Positions 1 through 8,231 of a stretch of DNA of 64,000 nt are shown here, piece after piece (the stretch's first letter is position 1; every line of letters starts with the position of its first letter). Source of the DNA: Sphaerisporangium sp. (GTDB taxonomy: Bacteria > Actinomycetota > Actinomycetes > Streptosporangiales > Streptosporangiaceae). The position numbers and the translations under genes are program-made. The notes under the pieces are model-generated. The model searched no databases, was not told where the DNA came from, and saw only the letters and a program-made list of their open reading frames with translations. Where the stretch lies: positions 1 to 64,000 of the forward strand of contig JAOPYI010000169.1 in NCBI GenBank assembly GCA_025964675.1, given 5' to 3'.

Positions 1-2
1 GG

Positions 3-938
3 TCAGGAGTCGCCGCTCTTGCGGACGATGCTCTGAACCTCGCCGACGGGTACGTCCCTGACGGCCGCCGCCCGGACCGGCTCGAAGGCGAATCCGACCC
101 CGCCGCCGGCCGTCACCGGCCACTCGGTGGTCACGGTCAGCACGTACGTCTTGCGTGCCTGGTCGGCCGAGGCCCGCAGATAGCGCACGCCGCAGGTGAA
201 CGTGCCGCCCTTCACGTACGGATGGCCGGTGGGGCCGCAGTCCTGCTTGACCTCCGCCCGGTCGCCCGTCGTCCCAGGATCGATCTTGACGCCGGTGAGG
301 GTGGCGGTGACGGTGGCGGACATGACGCCGGGGATCTCCGCCGTCACCGACCGGGTGGTGCCTCCGATCCCGGTCAGCCACACCCAGGTGGGAAGGTTCA
401 CGTAGCTCTTGACGTCCGGGCTGAGCTCGATCTTCGGCTCGGGCACGGTAAGCGCGGCGCGGGCGAGCTGGTAGAGCTCCTGGAGTGTGATCCCCGCGGG
501 CGGGGTCGTGCCTAGGGGCACCCAGACGGCGCCCGTCAGCCCGGTCGCGCACGACAGGCCGTCGGGGTCGGCCGCGTTGTAGGCGGGGGTCCACCAGCGG
601 CCGTCCTGCCCGACCTTGTCCTTGTACTGCTTGATGAACTGCTCGAAGTCCTTGTCGGTGCCCGTCGGGTGCGTGTGGAACCAGTAGTCCCTGACGCTCT
701 GCTGCTGGGTCAGCATGTCGCCGGCGTTGTCGCCGGGCTCGTACCAGCAGGGACGCTTGACGCGGTACCCGTCGCTCTTCGCGCCGAGGCCGTTGCCGCT
801 CAGCACGATCTTGGAGTTGCGCAGGACCACACCACTCGTGCGACCGTCCTGAAAACCGGTTCCGCGCGGGCCTCCGGGGTCGGGGGCGGGCGCGGTCGCC
901 AGCGAGACGGCCACGACGAGCGACATCAGTGATCTCAT
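3..938 (-). CDS. secreted protein of unknown function
   Basis: I do not recognise a family. The 311-residue product starts with a short hydrophobic segment (about residues 1-17) that looks like a signal peptide, so it is probably exported. The rest has four cysteines spread along the chain and no obvious membrane segment. The ATG at 938 is chosen over an in-frame GTG at 947 because a GAAGGAG ribosome site lies 8 nt before the ATG and overlaps the GTG. The ATG shares four bases (ATGA) with the stop of the lipoprotein gene before it, so the two are probably translationally coupled. It is the last gene of a minus-strand run that follows the Tad pilus genes; a role in pilus biogenesis is only suggested by position. 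The stop codon lies three bases from the window edge, so the gene is complete. Confidence 0.75.
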   Translation of the reverse strand: MRSLMSLVVAVSLATAPAPDPGGPRGTGFQDGRTSGVVLRNSKIVLSGNGLGAKSDGYRVKRPCWYEPGDNAGDMLTQQQSVRDYWFHTHPTGTDKDFEQFIKQYKDKVGQDGRWWTPAYNAADPDGLSCATGLTGAVWVPLGTTPPAGITLQELYQLARAALTVPEPKIELSPDVKSYVNLPTWVWLTGIGGTTRSVTAEIPGVMSATVTATLTGVKIDPGTTGDRAEVKQDCGPTGHPYVKGGTFTCGVRYLRASADQARKTYVLTVTTEWPVTAGGGVGFAFEPVRAAAVRDVPVGEVQSIVRKSGDS

Positions 939-1618
939 CGGCGGCACTCCTTCGCGCGCTCATGAGGGTAGGAGGCGTGCAGGTAGGTCCTGACCCGCCA
1001 GGCTCCGTCGTCACCCTTGCGCACGGCCGCGACCTGGAGGTAGACGGAGGTGGGCTGCTGGGTCCAGGCGGGCTGGGAGGCGATGGCGCGGCCGCTGCCG
1101 GCCTCCGTCACCCGGACGCCCGACTCGTCGACGCAGGCGTCCACCTCCGCGCCCCGGCCGGTGACCGACGCGACCCGCATGGCGTAGACCTTGGCGGACC
1201 CCGTGGCCGACTCGCGCCGGTCCACGAAGCCCCGGACCCAGCTGTAGGCGTCGCGGCCGGCCTGGTCCTCGACGCCGGTGAGGTACGAGGTGTCCTTGCC
1301 CTGGCTGACGACCGCCTTCCAGGACTCGACGTAGCCGTCGGTGAACGCCTTGACCATGGCCTGCTGGGAGCCGTCGAGTCCGGCCGGCCACTCGATCGAC
1401 ACGGACATGCCCGGCGCGACCTCGACGTTCTCGACGGCGGGCGTCGACAGGGGCTGCGGAGCGCCGAGTGGGCCCGGCGTCGCGGCGGAGGAGGGGTCGG
1501 CGGCCGTGGTGCCGCTGGACGCCACGCCGTCTCCCGGGGTGAAGGGGCGGTCCGCGCCGGCGGCCGAGCAGCCCGTGCCCAGCAGCGCGACGGCGGCCAG
1601 GGCAACCCGCATCCGCAT
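935..1618 (-). CDS. putative lipoprotein of unknown function
   Basis: A 227-residue protein whose start (MRMRVALAAVALLGTGC) is a classic lipoprotein signal with a lipobox ending in Cys at residue 17, followed by a Pro/Ala/Ser/Thr-rich linker. It should be anchored on the outer face of the membrane. The folded C-terminal part resembles the small secreted domains common in actinobacterial lipoproteins, but I cannot name a family. The start is uncertain: ATG codons at 1618, 1612 and 1636 are in frame and none has a strong ribosome site; 1618 gives the most usual signal peptide. It overlaps the following gene by ATGA. A gap of about 160 bp separates it from the LysM-BTAD gene, so it may have its own promoter. 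Confidence 0.7.
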   Translation of the reverse strand: MRMRVALAAVALLGTGCSAAGADRPFTPGDGVASSGTTAADPSSAATPGPLGAPQPLSTPAVENVEVAPGMSVSIEWPAGLDGSQQAMVKAFTDGYVESWKAVVSQGKDTSYLTGVEDQAGRDAYSWVRGFVDRRESATGSAKVYAMRVASVTGRGAEVDACVDESGVRVTEAGSGRAIASQPAWTQQPTSVYLQVAAVRKGDDGAWRVRTYLHASYPHERAKECRR

Positions 1619-1781
1619 GCCGACGACGCTAATCATGGACCCGGAGATCGAACCACCGTTATGCACGTATCGGCATGACTCACGGGAATCTTCCCGACCC
1701 ACGCGACCCATCCCTCTCACTACCGTCGCCGCCTTTCTCCTACTTGTCACACTTCTAGGGCTTTCTTGCGTATATCCGATG

Positions 1782-4775
1782 TCATGCGGACGGCAGGGAG
1801 TGCAGCCGCCAGGTGGGCAGGAGCTCGTCGATGAGGGACTCGGTCTCCGGGGCCATCCCACCGCCGTACGGATGCGAGGACGAACGGCGGTGCAACCCGT
1901 CGACGACGGCGCGCAGCTTGAGCGGGTCACCCGTGGCGTGCGCGGCCCTCAGCAGGTCGCGCCAGAGCCCTTCGTCGTCGGCGGTCAGCAGCAGGCCCGC
2001 CCGCACCGCCGCCACGGCGGCCTCCGCGTCGCCGTGGGCCAGCCGCACCTCGCACAGCCGGTGGGCGGCGTCCGCCACGCTCGCCGCCACCTCGTACTCC
2101 AGCTCGTCGGCCGCCAGCCAGGCGTAACGCCCTCGCGGCCTGCCGTTGAGCAACGGGCCCCGTACGAGGCCGAGCGCCTTGTCCAGCAGCACGGCCCGCG
2201 CGCTCGGGTCGTTGTGCGAGCGCCGGACCAGCTCGCGGAAGAGCTGCCAGTCGGAGCGCACCTCGGGACCGAGCCGGAGCCGGCCGGTGTCGTCGGTGCG
2301 GAGGTTGGGCCTGCCCTCGCTGTCGGTGCCCAGCCATTCGGCCACCCGGGCGATCGTGGCGTCCCGCACGACCGACTGCACGCCGCGCGGCCACAGGATG
2401 CCGCCGAGCACGACCGGATGCACGCCCGCCGGGTGGGTCGCCAGGTAGACGACCAGCTCGCACGCCAGCTCGGCCCTGCCCTCCTCCAGCGGCGGCACGG
2501 GCCCGATCTCGATCGGGCCGAGGATCCGCACGTTGATCGAGGGCGACGTGGTGAACTCGCGAGGCTCCTCCTCCTCGCGCACCGGCTCGCCCTCGAGGCG
2601 CTCCGCCGTGCGGAACAGCTCGATGACCGCGTCGAAGTGGCGCCGGGGCAGCAGCTGGGCGGCCACCGTTACGCCGAGAGCCTCGACCCTCGCCTTGGCG
2701 TCCTCGGTGATCTCCCAGGTCCAGGTGGCGTGCGGCATCTCGCCCGCGATGACGTACCCGGCGGCCATGCGGGTGCCCGCCCTGCCGAGCTTCGACAGGC
2801 GCCCGGCCTCCTCGGCGTCGGGACCTATCGCGGACAGCAGGAAGTGCGGAGGCCAGGCGGGATCGGCGGCATGGCCGTGGACGCGGCCGGTCAGCACCTG
2901 CGTGCCGGAGGCGGCCGTCTCCTCCGCCCTGGCCTCCAGCTCGGGCAGCGCCTCGGCGAGGCTCCCCACCGCCCGTACGCGGTGCGGGGCGATCGTGGCG
3001 AGGTCTCCCCCGAAGCCCACCAGCGTGACCTGCATCTGGTCGGACCAGCGGTTGGTCGCCAGCTCGACCGCGAGCGCGGCGAGAGCGTCGCGCACCCGGT
3101 GGCCGGTGATGGCGATCACGCCGTGTGCCGCCTCCAGATCGATCAGCACCCGGCCCGAGTCGGTGACCCCGAGCGAGACCAGGCCGGGGTACGGGGCGGG
3201 CACGCCTGCCAGAGCGTGCTCATCGATGCCCCGCCCCTCATGGGCGAGCAGCCGCCAGGTGCGGCCACCGTCGTGCGACTTCCATGGCTCGGGCGCGTCC
3301 GCCTCCGGCGGGTGGATCCACAGGTCGAGCCCTCGGGCGGACAGGTGAACGGCGTAGATCGTCGGGGGTACACGGCCCTGCTCGGCCAGGAGCTTGCCGA
3401 GCAGGCGCAGACCGTTGTCCAGCATCCGGCTGCCTGGGGCGTCGGAACCGAGGCGCAGCGCGACCTCCGCGCCGGCGGCGTCGCCCCTCGGGCGGGGGAT
3501 GCGGTGGCCGAACGCGCGGTGCCACAGCTGCTCGCGGCGCCGCCGCCCCAGCGCCGCCAGCAGGCCCGCCGCCGCCAGCGATCCACCCGCCAGGTAATCA
3601 AGGAGATCGACACCGCCGCCCTGGTCCTGCTTTTCCGCCTTAACCGGTTTCTCCGCGGCCTTGACCGAGGGGGAGACGGTGGCGTGCGGCACCTTCGGAA
3701 TGGCGGAAACCGGGGGGATCTTGGGCAGGGTGGGAAGGTGGTAGGTGCGCTGGGGCAGCGCGGGCGGCGGCAGGACGATGTTCGTGCTGTCCCCCTTGGA
3801 GGTCGCCTCCTTGGAAGCGCCGTCCTTGGCGGCCTCATCGGACCGGGCCTCTGCCTGGTCGCGCTTCCCCAAATCCTGCTTGTGGCCGGATCCGGCCTTG
3901 TCCTGAGTGGCGTCCGAGGGGACGAACTGGGTGCCGCCGTCCAGCTCGGCTGGTTTGCCCGCGTGGTTCTTGAGGGTCGTCTCCCGCCGCTCGTCGACGG
4001 GGACCACATGGACGTTCCTGGCGTCGTCCGGCATGTCCAGCACCCAGCCGGGCTTGATCAGGTCGGCCATCTGGAGGCGGGTGCCGTCCGGCTGCGCCTT
4101 GTGCTGATTGAGCCGGTATATGTCGGGATAGCGTCGGCCGTCGCCGAGGCACTTGTCGGCGATCTCCCAGAGGCTCTCGTGGTGGCGCCCGTGCGGAGGC
4201 TGGACGACGTACACCTTCTTGACCTGGCGTACCACGTCGAGCGAGGACGAGGGCTGGGCTTCGGGGATGGGAGCGGTGAGGGCGGCGGCCACCACGGAGG
4301 GGCGGGCCGGCGGCGGCCCTGAGGCGATGCCGGCGATCGGTATGGCCACGGCGGACACGGTGAACAGCATCAGCGCGGTGGAGACGAGCCGGTTGGCCAG
4401 GGCCTGCGGCCCGCCGGACAACGGGACGCGTGCCGGCATGCCGATCCTGCGGATCCCGGAGTACACCTCGACGATCACGCAGAGGACGAGCTGCGACCAC
4501 GTCAGCCAGACCAGGAGCACGAGGATCGCGACGACCGTGCTGGTGCCGACCTGCCGGGTGAGGAGGTCTCCGTTGATCAGCTCCGACGGCAGCGGCGGGC
4601 CCGCGAGGCGGAGAAGGGCATAGGGGACGCCGCCCATGAGCGCGGCCAGGGCGATGAGCGCCCCGAAACCGGCGATCACGTCGCCGACCGTCCGTCGCGG
4701 CCGGATACGCCGGATCGGCGCCGGGGGGGTCATCCCGGACGGCGGGCGCGACGGGGGTCTGCGTGACGCGGTCAT
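1782..4775 (-). CDS. membrane LysM / BTAD-domain regulator of the Tad locus
   Basis: A 997-residue protein with three N-terminal membrane segments (about 31-57, 78-105, 127-152), a LysM-like domain (about 188-249, with SLWEIADKCLGDG and PGWVLDMP), a charged Pro/Ala/Lys linker, a fourth membrane segment (about 389-410), a central region of unknown fold, and a C-terminal winged-helix plus bacterial transcriptional activation domain (about 745-985). This LysM-BTAD arrangement is known in actinobacterial Tad clusters. The LysM part would face the wall and the BTAD part the cytoplasm, so it could link envelope state to transcription or assembly; that is inference. The ATG at 4775 follows an AGGAGGGAGAAGG site directly. 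It starts 28 bp after the stop of the third TadE-like gene, so it belongs to the same operon. Confidence 0.8.
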   Translation of the reverse strand: MTASRRPPSRPPSGMTPPAPIRRIRPRRTVGDVIAGFGALIALAALMGGVPYALLRLAGPPLPSELINGDLLTRQVGTSTVVAILVLLVWLTWSQLVLCVIVEVYSGIRRIGMPARVPLSGGPQALANRLVSTALMLFTVSAVAIPIAGIASGPPPARPSVVAAALTAPIPEAQPSSSLDVVRQVKKVYVVQPPHGRHHESLWEIADKCLGDGRRYPDIYRLNQHKAQPDGTRLQMADLIKPGWVLDMPDDARNVHVVPVDERRETTLKNHAGKPAELDGGTQFVPSDATQDKAGSGHKQDLGKRDQAEARSDEAAKDGASKEATSKGDSTNIVLPPPALPQRTYHLPTLPKIPPVSAIPKVPHATVSPSVKAAEKPVKAEKQDQGGGVDLLDYLAGGSLAAAGLLAALGRRRREQLWHRAFGHRIPRPRGDAAGAEVALRLGSDAPGSRMLDNGLRLLGKLLAEQGRVPPTIYAVHLSARGLDLWIHPPEADAPEPWKSHDGGRTWRLLAHEGRGIDEHALAGVPAPYPGLVSLGVTDSGRVLIDLEAAHGVIAITGHRVRDALAALAVELATNRWSDQMQVTLVGFGGDLATIAPHRVRAVGSLAEALPELEARAEETAASGTQVLTGRVHGHAADPAWPPHFLLSAIGPDAEEAGRLSKLGRAGTRMAAGYVIAGEMPHATWTWEITEDAKARVEALGVTVAAQLLPRRHFDAVIELFRTAERLEGEPVREEEEPREFTTSPSINVRILGPIEIGPVPPLEEGRAELACELVVYLATHPAGVHPVVLGGILWPRGVQSVVRDATIARVAEWLGTDSEGRPNLRTDDTGRLRLGPEVRSDWQLFRELVRRSHNDPSARAVLLDKALGLVRGPLLNGRPRGRYAWLAADELEYEVAASVADAAHRLCEVRLAHGDAEAAVAAVRAGLLLTADDEGLWRDLLRAAHATGDPLKLRAVVDGLHRRSSSHPYGGGMAPETESLIDELLPTWRLHSLPSA

Positions 4776-4803
4776 CCTTCTCCCTCCTTGCTGTCCGTGC
4801 GGG

Positions 4804-5241
4804 TCACGGCTGCCGGCCGCCGGGATCGGGGCCCGCGGTGGCCGTGCCTGACATCGCGGAACCGGAGAACCCAAGCGCGGCCAGGAACAGCGCGCTCCAG
4901 CGGACGCTCACCGCGACGGTGACGTCCGCCTGCCCCGCGCCGGTCTGGCACCGGGTGAGCCGGACTTCCTTGTCGTCGTGGGCCTCGACGATCTGCCGGG
5001 CCCGGCCGCAGACCGCGCCCGCGTCGCCTAGCAGGCGCACCTGGCCGGTCATCCTGAGGTTCTCGACGTCGATCTGGTCGGCGGCGGCCCGCGCCGCCTG
5101 CTCCGCGATGTCGGACGCCCTCAGCCGCGCGTTGATCGCCGCCCCGCCGTCGACCAGGAGCCCGGCCAGCATGAAGACCACCACCGAGAAGATCACAATA
5201 AATACTGACATCGACCCTTGATCTTCCCGGAGCCGACTCAT
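4804..5241 (-). CDS. Tad pilus-locus pseudopilin-like membrane protein (TadE/TadG type)
   Basis: A 145-residue protein with one hydrophobic segment at about residues 11-32, directly after a short Arg/Asp-rich N-terminus (MSRLREDQGSMSVF), followed by a helical stretch rich in Ala (NARLRASDIAEQAARAAADQ). This is the layout of the small TadE/TadG-like proteins encoded in actinobacterial Flp pilus clusters, which are thought to act as minor pseudopilins. It ends with a second weakly hydrophobic stretch. The ATG at 5241 has GGAGGG upstream and overlaps the stop of the preceding TadE-like gene as ATGA, which fixes the start. It is the third of three tandem TadE-like genes. Confidence 0.8.
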   Translation of the reverse strand: MSRLREDQGSMSVFIVIFSVVVFMLAGLLVDGGAAINARLRASDIAEQAARAAADQIDVENLRMTGQVRLLGDAGAVCGRARQIVEAHDDKEVRLTRCQTGAGQADVTVAVSVRWSALFLAALGFSGSAMSGTATAGPDPGGRQP

Positions 5242-5696
5242 TCGACCCTCCGGAACTGCTCCAGCGGCACCACCGAGTCGCCCTTCATCTGCCGCAGGGC
5301 ACCGAACCCGAGGAAGTCGAGCTTGAGATCGCAGGTCACGGTCGCGCGGACGCTGCCGCCCTCCCTCCAGTCGCTGCCCGACAGGCTGACGGTCGGGCCA
5401 CACCGGCTGTCGAGCGCGGACCTGGCGGCACTGCGGGCGGCGGTCTCGGCCGCGCTGAGGGTGCGCTGCACCGAGGCGGCGCGAGCGGCGTCCCTGGCGG
5501 CCCCGTTCACCTCGCCCTGCGCCTGGACGACGCGGCCCGCCCCGACCAGGAACATCAGGAAGAGCAGGATGACCGGCGCCAGCATCACGGTCTCCACCGC
5601 CATCGACCCCCGGTCCCGAGCGACCCGCGTACCAGGTCGGCTGTCAGGTGCCGGGTCATACGGGAACGGAAGGCCCCGGAATCCCCTCAGCCGCAT
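5238..5696 (-). CDS. TadE-like pseudopilin
   Basis: A 152-residue TadE-family protein. The diagnostic part is DRGSMAVETVMLAPVILLFL at about residues 29-48, a Glu at position 5 of the hydrophobic segment as in type IV-like prepilins, then QGEVNGAARDAARAAS. A basic N-terminal stretch precedes it. In known Tad systems TadE-like proteins are processed and support assembly of the Flp pilus. The ATG at 5696 has GGGAG 8 nt upstream and overlaps the end of the previous gene by 10 bp; a shorter in-frame start exists at the Met of SMAVE. The gene is coupled by ATGA to the next TadE-like gene. Confidence 0.85.
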   Translation of the reverse strand: MRLRGFRGLPFPYDPAPDSRPGTRVARDRGSMAVETVMLAPVILLFLMFLVGAGRVVQAQGEVNGAARDAARAASVQRTLSAAETAARSAARSALDSRCGPTVSLSGSDWREGGSVRATVTCDLKLDFLGFGALRQMKGDSVVPLEQFRRVE

Positions 5697-6133
5697 GTGC
5701 CGCTCCCGTCGTCGGGACGGAAGCACTCCACGGGACCGCCGAACCGAGAGGTGATGGTGAACGCCCCGGCCGGCAGCAGCGGGACCACCATCACGCCACC
5801 GCCGGTCACCTCGACGCCGCGCTCGCCGCCACGCTCCCACGCCCGCGCCCTGGCCCCGGCGAGCAGCCGGGGCCCGATCGCCCGTACGACCTCAAGGGCC
5901 CTGGCCTCGGCGTCACGCTGCCAGCCACCCCCGGCGGCCCCGGAGGCACGCGCGACCCTGGCCCCCTCTCTCGCCGCGGCGTCCGCCACCTGGCGGCCGT
6001 GGAACCACAGGGTCGACTGCACGACCAGCAGGATCACGGACAGCACGACCGGCATGAGCAGCGCCAGCTCGATCACGGTGGCGCCCCGGTCGCGCCGGGC
6101 GGTGAAGGCACCGAAGAAGCGCCGCCCGATCAC
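5687..6133 (-). CDS. TadE-like pseudopilin
   Basis: A 148-residue TadE-family protein with a basic N-terminus (VIGRRFFGAFTARRDRGA) leading into the hydrophobic helix ATVIELALLMPVVLSVILLV with the conserved Glu, then a typical DAAAREGARVARA helix. The start is GTG at 6133, which overlaps the stop of the Flp pilin gene as GTGA. The same frame stays open much further upstream, but that extension is only out-of-frame overlap with the pilin and TadC genes. Two cysteines at the extreme C-terminus could form a disulfide. It lies directly after the pilin gene, as expected for a minor pseudopilin of the same apparatus. Confidence 0.85.
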   Translation of the reverse strand: MIGRRFFGAFTARRDRGATVIELALLMPVVLSVILLVVQSTLWFHGRQVADAAAREGARVARASGAAGGGWQRDAEARALEVVRAIGPRLLAGARARAWERGGERGVEVTGGGVMVVPLLPAGAFTITSRFGGPVECFRPDDGSGTCG

Positions 6134-6363
6134 GGCTTTCCGCCGGTGCCGCCACCCCCGCCGAAGTTGCTCTGGATCTCGGCCTGCTTCTGGGTGACGA
6201 GGGTCTTGATCAGCGTGGCCAGGCCGAGAGCCACGCCGGCGATGATCGCGGTGATGATCACCCACTCGACGGCGGAGGCTCCGCGCGAGGGGGCGGTCCT
6301 GGCACGGTCGATCCGCACGTGGAGCACGGCGACCAGATAAGCGAGCCACGGAGGTGTGAACAT
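6130..6363 (-). CDS. Flp-type major pilin (prepilin)
   Basis: A 77-residue protein with the Flp pilin core RGASAVEWVIITAIIAGVAL: a basic leader, a small-residue processing site, Glu at position 5 of the mature helix region, then one hydrophobic helix. The C-terminus is a short Gly-rich tail (FGGGGGTGGKP), unusual among very short Flp pilins. It would be cleaved by a TadV/CpaA-type prepilin peptidase, which is not in this window, and polymerised by the ATPase CpaF with TadB/TadC. The ATG at 6363 directly abuts the TAG stop of tadC, with a GGGG-type ribosome site inside the end of tadC. The leader could be shorter if translation begins internally. Confidence 0.85.
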   Translation of the reverse strand: MFTPPWLAYLVAVLHVRIDRARTAPSRGASAVEWVIITAIIAGVALGLATLIKTLVTQKQAEIQSNFGGGGGTGGKP

Positions 6364-7290
6364 CTAGGACCCCAACATCTTCATCGCTGCCGGAAAACTG
6401 AGAAAGATCACGAATCCCGCGCAGAGCAGGAGCTGGGCGACCAGCATGGACTGGGAACGCTCGCCGGCCTGGCCCTCTACCTCGGCCAGCTCGCGCCGCC
6501 GCATGGTCGCCGCGCGGGCGGTGAGCGAGGTCCGGACCTTGGCGCCGTCGTCGGCCACCAGCCCGAGCGCCGCCGACAGGTCGCGCAGCTCGTCGACGTT
6601 GATCTCGTCGCCGAGCTGGCCGAGCGCCTGCCATGGAGTTATGCCGACGATCCTGGCGTTGGCCAGGGCTTCGCGGATGCGTGCCATCGCCCAGTTGGAC
6701 GAGCTGCCGCCCTCTCCCACCGAAACGGCCATCAGCAGTGCCTCGGGCACCCCCCTGCCGCCCGCGAGGTTCATCGCGACCAGGTCGAGGAAGGCGCCCA
6801 CGGCGTGCCGGAAGTCGCGCCGCCGTACGGCGGCGTCCCGGCGGATCTGCAGGTCGGGAAGGAAGAAGAAGATCAGGGCCACGATCAGCGCCGCCCACAG
6901 CGGCACCTGGAGTGACACGCCCCACCCCATCAGGAGCAGCCAGCCGACGAGCAGGGGGAACGCCAGGAGCCCGGACACCGCGAGCAGCGCCTTGGTGGCG
7001 AGGTATCCCTCGAAGGACCTGCCGAGCAGGGTGAGGTCGGCCCGGGTGGAGCGGACCTCCCAGCCGCGCGAGGTGTAGAACTGCGCGAGGCGTACGCCGA
7101 GGAGGCGCCGGAAGGCGCTGACCTCCTCGTCGGGACTGATGAGCTGGAGGCGCAGCGCGTCGTCGCCCTCGCGCGCGGAGTCGAGCGCGAGCAGGCGGGC
7201 GACCAGGCCGGGCCTCGGTGGGAACAGCGCCCTGATCAGCAGGAACAGCCCCAACCCGAACACGGCCCCTGCGAGGAGGTTCTCAGTCAT
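6364..7290 (-). CDS. tadC: TadC-like inner-membrane platform protein (type II secretion F family)
   Basis: A 308-residue membrane protein of the GspF/TadC family: an N-terminal membrane helix (ENLLAGAVFGLGLFLLIRAL), a cytoplasmic stretch, two central helices (about 120-175), a conserved amphipathic cytoplasmic region (HAVGAFLDLVAMNLAGGRGV, then LGDEINVDELRDLSAALGLV) and a C-terminal helix. It pairs with TadB as the platform on which the CpaF ATPase acts. The ATG at 7290 has a GGGGGG ribosome site; upstream in-frame codons are disfavoured. It follows tadB by 35 bp and abuts the pilin gene. Confidence 0.88.
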   Translation of the reverse strand: MTENLLAGAVFGLGLFLLIRALFPPRPGLVARLLALDSAREGDDALRLQLISPDEEVSAFRRLLGVRLAQFYTSRGWEVRSTRADLTLLGRSFEGYLATKALLAVSGLLAFPLLVGWLLLMGWGVSLQVPLWAALIVALIFFFLPDLQIRRDAAVRRRDFRHAVGAFLDLVAMNLAGGRGVPEALLMAVSVGEGGSSSNWAMARIREALANARIVGITPWQALGQLGDEINVDELRDLSAALGLVADDGAKVRTSLTARAATMRRRELAEVEGQAGERSQSMLVAQLLLCAGFVIFLSFPAAMKMLGS

Positions 7291-7325
7291 GAAGACCCCC
7301 CGACGCCGGCCAGGCAAGCACCTTG

Positions 7326-8231
7326 TCAGCCATGGACCCCTCCGGACACCGGCTCGCGGTCCAGGGGAGCGCTCGACGCGGGGCCGAGGAGCCGGGCGGG
7401 CTTGTCGAAGCGCGCCAGCCGCCGCATCCAGGCGAACCCCGCGCCGAACAGCCCGGCGACCACGACCAGCACGGCCTGCCCGAGCAGGGAGTCGTACTCC
7501 TGGACGTAGGACGGGTTGAAGACCACCAGGGCCGCGGCGAAGGCGACGGCCGTGCCGACCACGATCTGAACGCTGCGGCGCGTCGAGCGCCGCTCGGCCT
7601 CGACGCGGCGGCGCATGTCGAGCTCCTCACGGGCGGAGACCGCGAGCGCGCCGAGCACCTCGCGCAGGCCGGGGCCGCGGAGCTTGGCGTTGAGTATGAG
7701 GGCGGCGATCACCAGGTCGGCGGACGGGTCGTCGAGCTCGTCGGCGAACAGCCGCAGCGCGTCGGCCAGGGGCATCCGGGTGTGCAGCCGGTCGACCATC
7801 GCCCTCAGGTGGGGCCGCAGCATCGGCGCCGCCGCCCGTATCGAGGACGGGATGGCCTGTTCGAGGCCCGCGGCGCCGGCGATGGTGTCCCTGAGGGACT
7901 CGGTCCAGGCGGCCAGCCCTTCGAGGCGGGTCATGGCGGCGCGCTCCTCAGCCGCGCCGCCGGTCAGGCCGCGCCAGGCGAGCACGAGCAGGACCGCGCC
8001 CGCCGCCATGACCGGCCAGCCCGTGACGACCAGCACCACGCCACCGGTGATGGTCGCGACCGCCGAGCGTGTGGAGAGCCTGCGCAGCATCTCGCGGCGC
8101 CGGGCGCCTCGGTCGGGGCCGGGCGGCGCGGGGCGCAGCCCGTACAGGGCGAGGCCGAACAGGAACAGGCCGCCACCCACCGCCGCTCCCGCGAGCAGCG
8201 CCAAGGGGTCGAACAGCCCGGACGGGATCAT
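7326..8231 (-). CDS. tadB: TadB-like inner-membrane platform protein (type II secretion F family)
   Basis: A 301-residue protein with N-terminal membrane helices (about 12-30 and 57-85), the GspF-type cytoplasmic domain (LEGLAAWTESLRDTIAGAAG ... LHTRMPLADALRLFADELDD), and two C-terminal helices near QIVVGTAVAFAAALVVF and LLGQAVLVVVAGLFGAGF. This is the usual TadB partner of TadC. The start ATG at 8231 overlaps the cpaF stop as ATGA, so the two are co-translated. Confidence 0.88.
   Translation of the reverse strand: MIPSGLFDPLALLAGAAVGGGLFLFGLALYGLRPAPPGPDRGARRREMLRRLSTRSAVATITGGVVLVVTGWPVMAAGAVLLVLAWRGLTGGAAEERAAMTRLEGLAAWTESLRDTIAGAAGLEQAIPSSIRAAAPMLRPHLRAMVDRLHTRMPLADALRLFADELDDPSADLVIAALILNAKLRGPGLREVLGALAVSAREELDMRRRVEAERRSTRRSVQIVVGTAVAFAAALVVFNPSYVQEYDSLLGQAVLVVVAGLFGAGFAWMRRLARFDKPARLLGPASSAPLDREPVSGGVHG

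Noticed and set aside
1341-4322. A 993-codon open frame on the plus strand opposite the LysM-BTAD gene
   Set aside because: High GC leaves long antisense frames open. It has no ribosome site, no family motif and low-complexity Arg/Gly/Ala composition.
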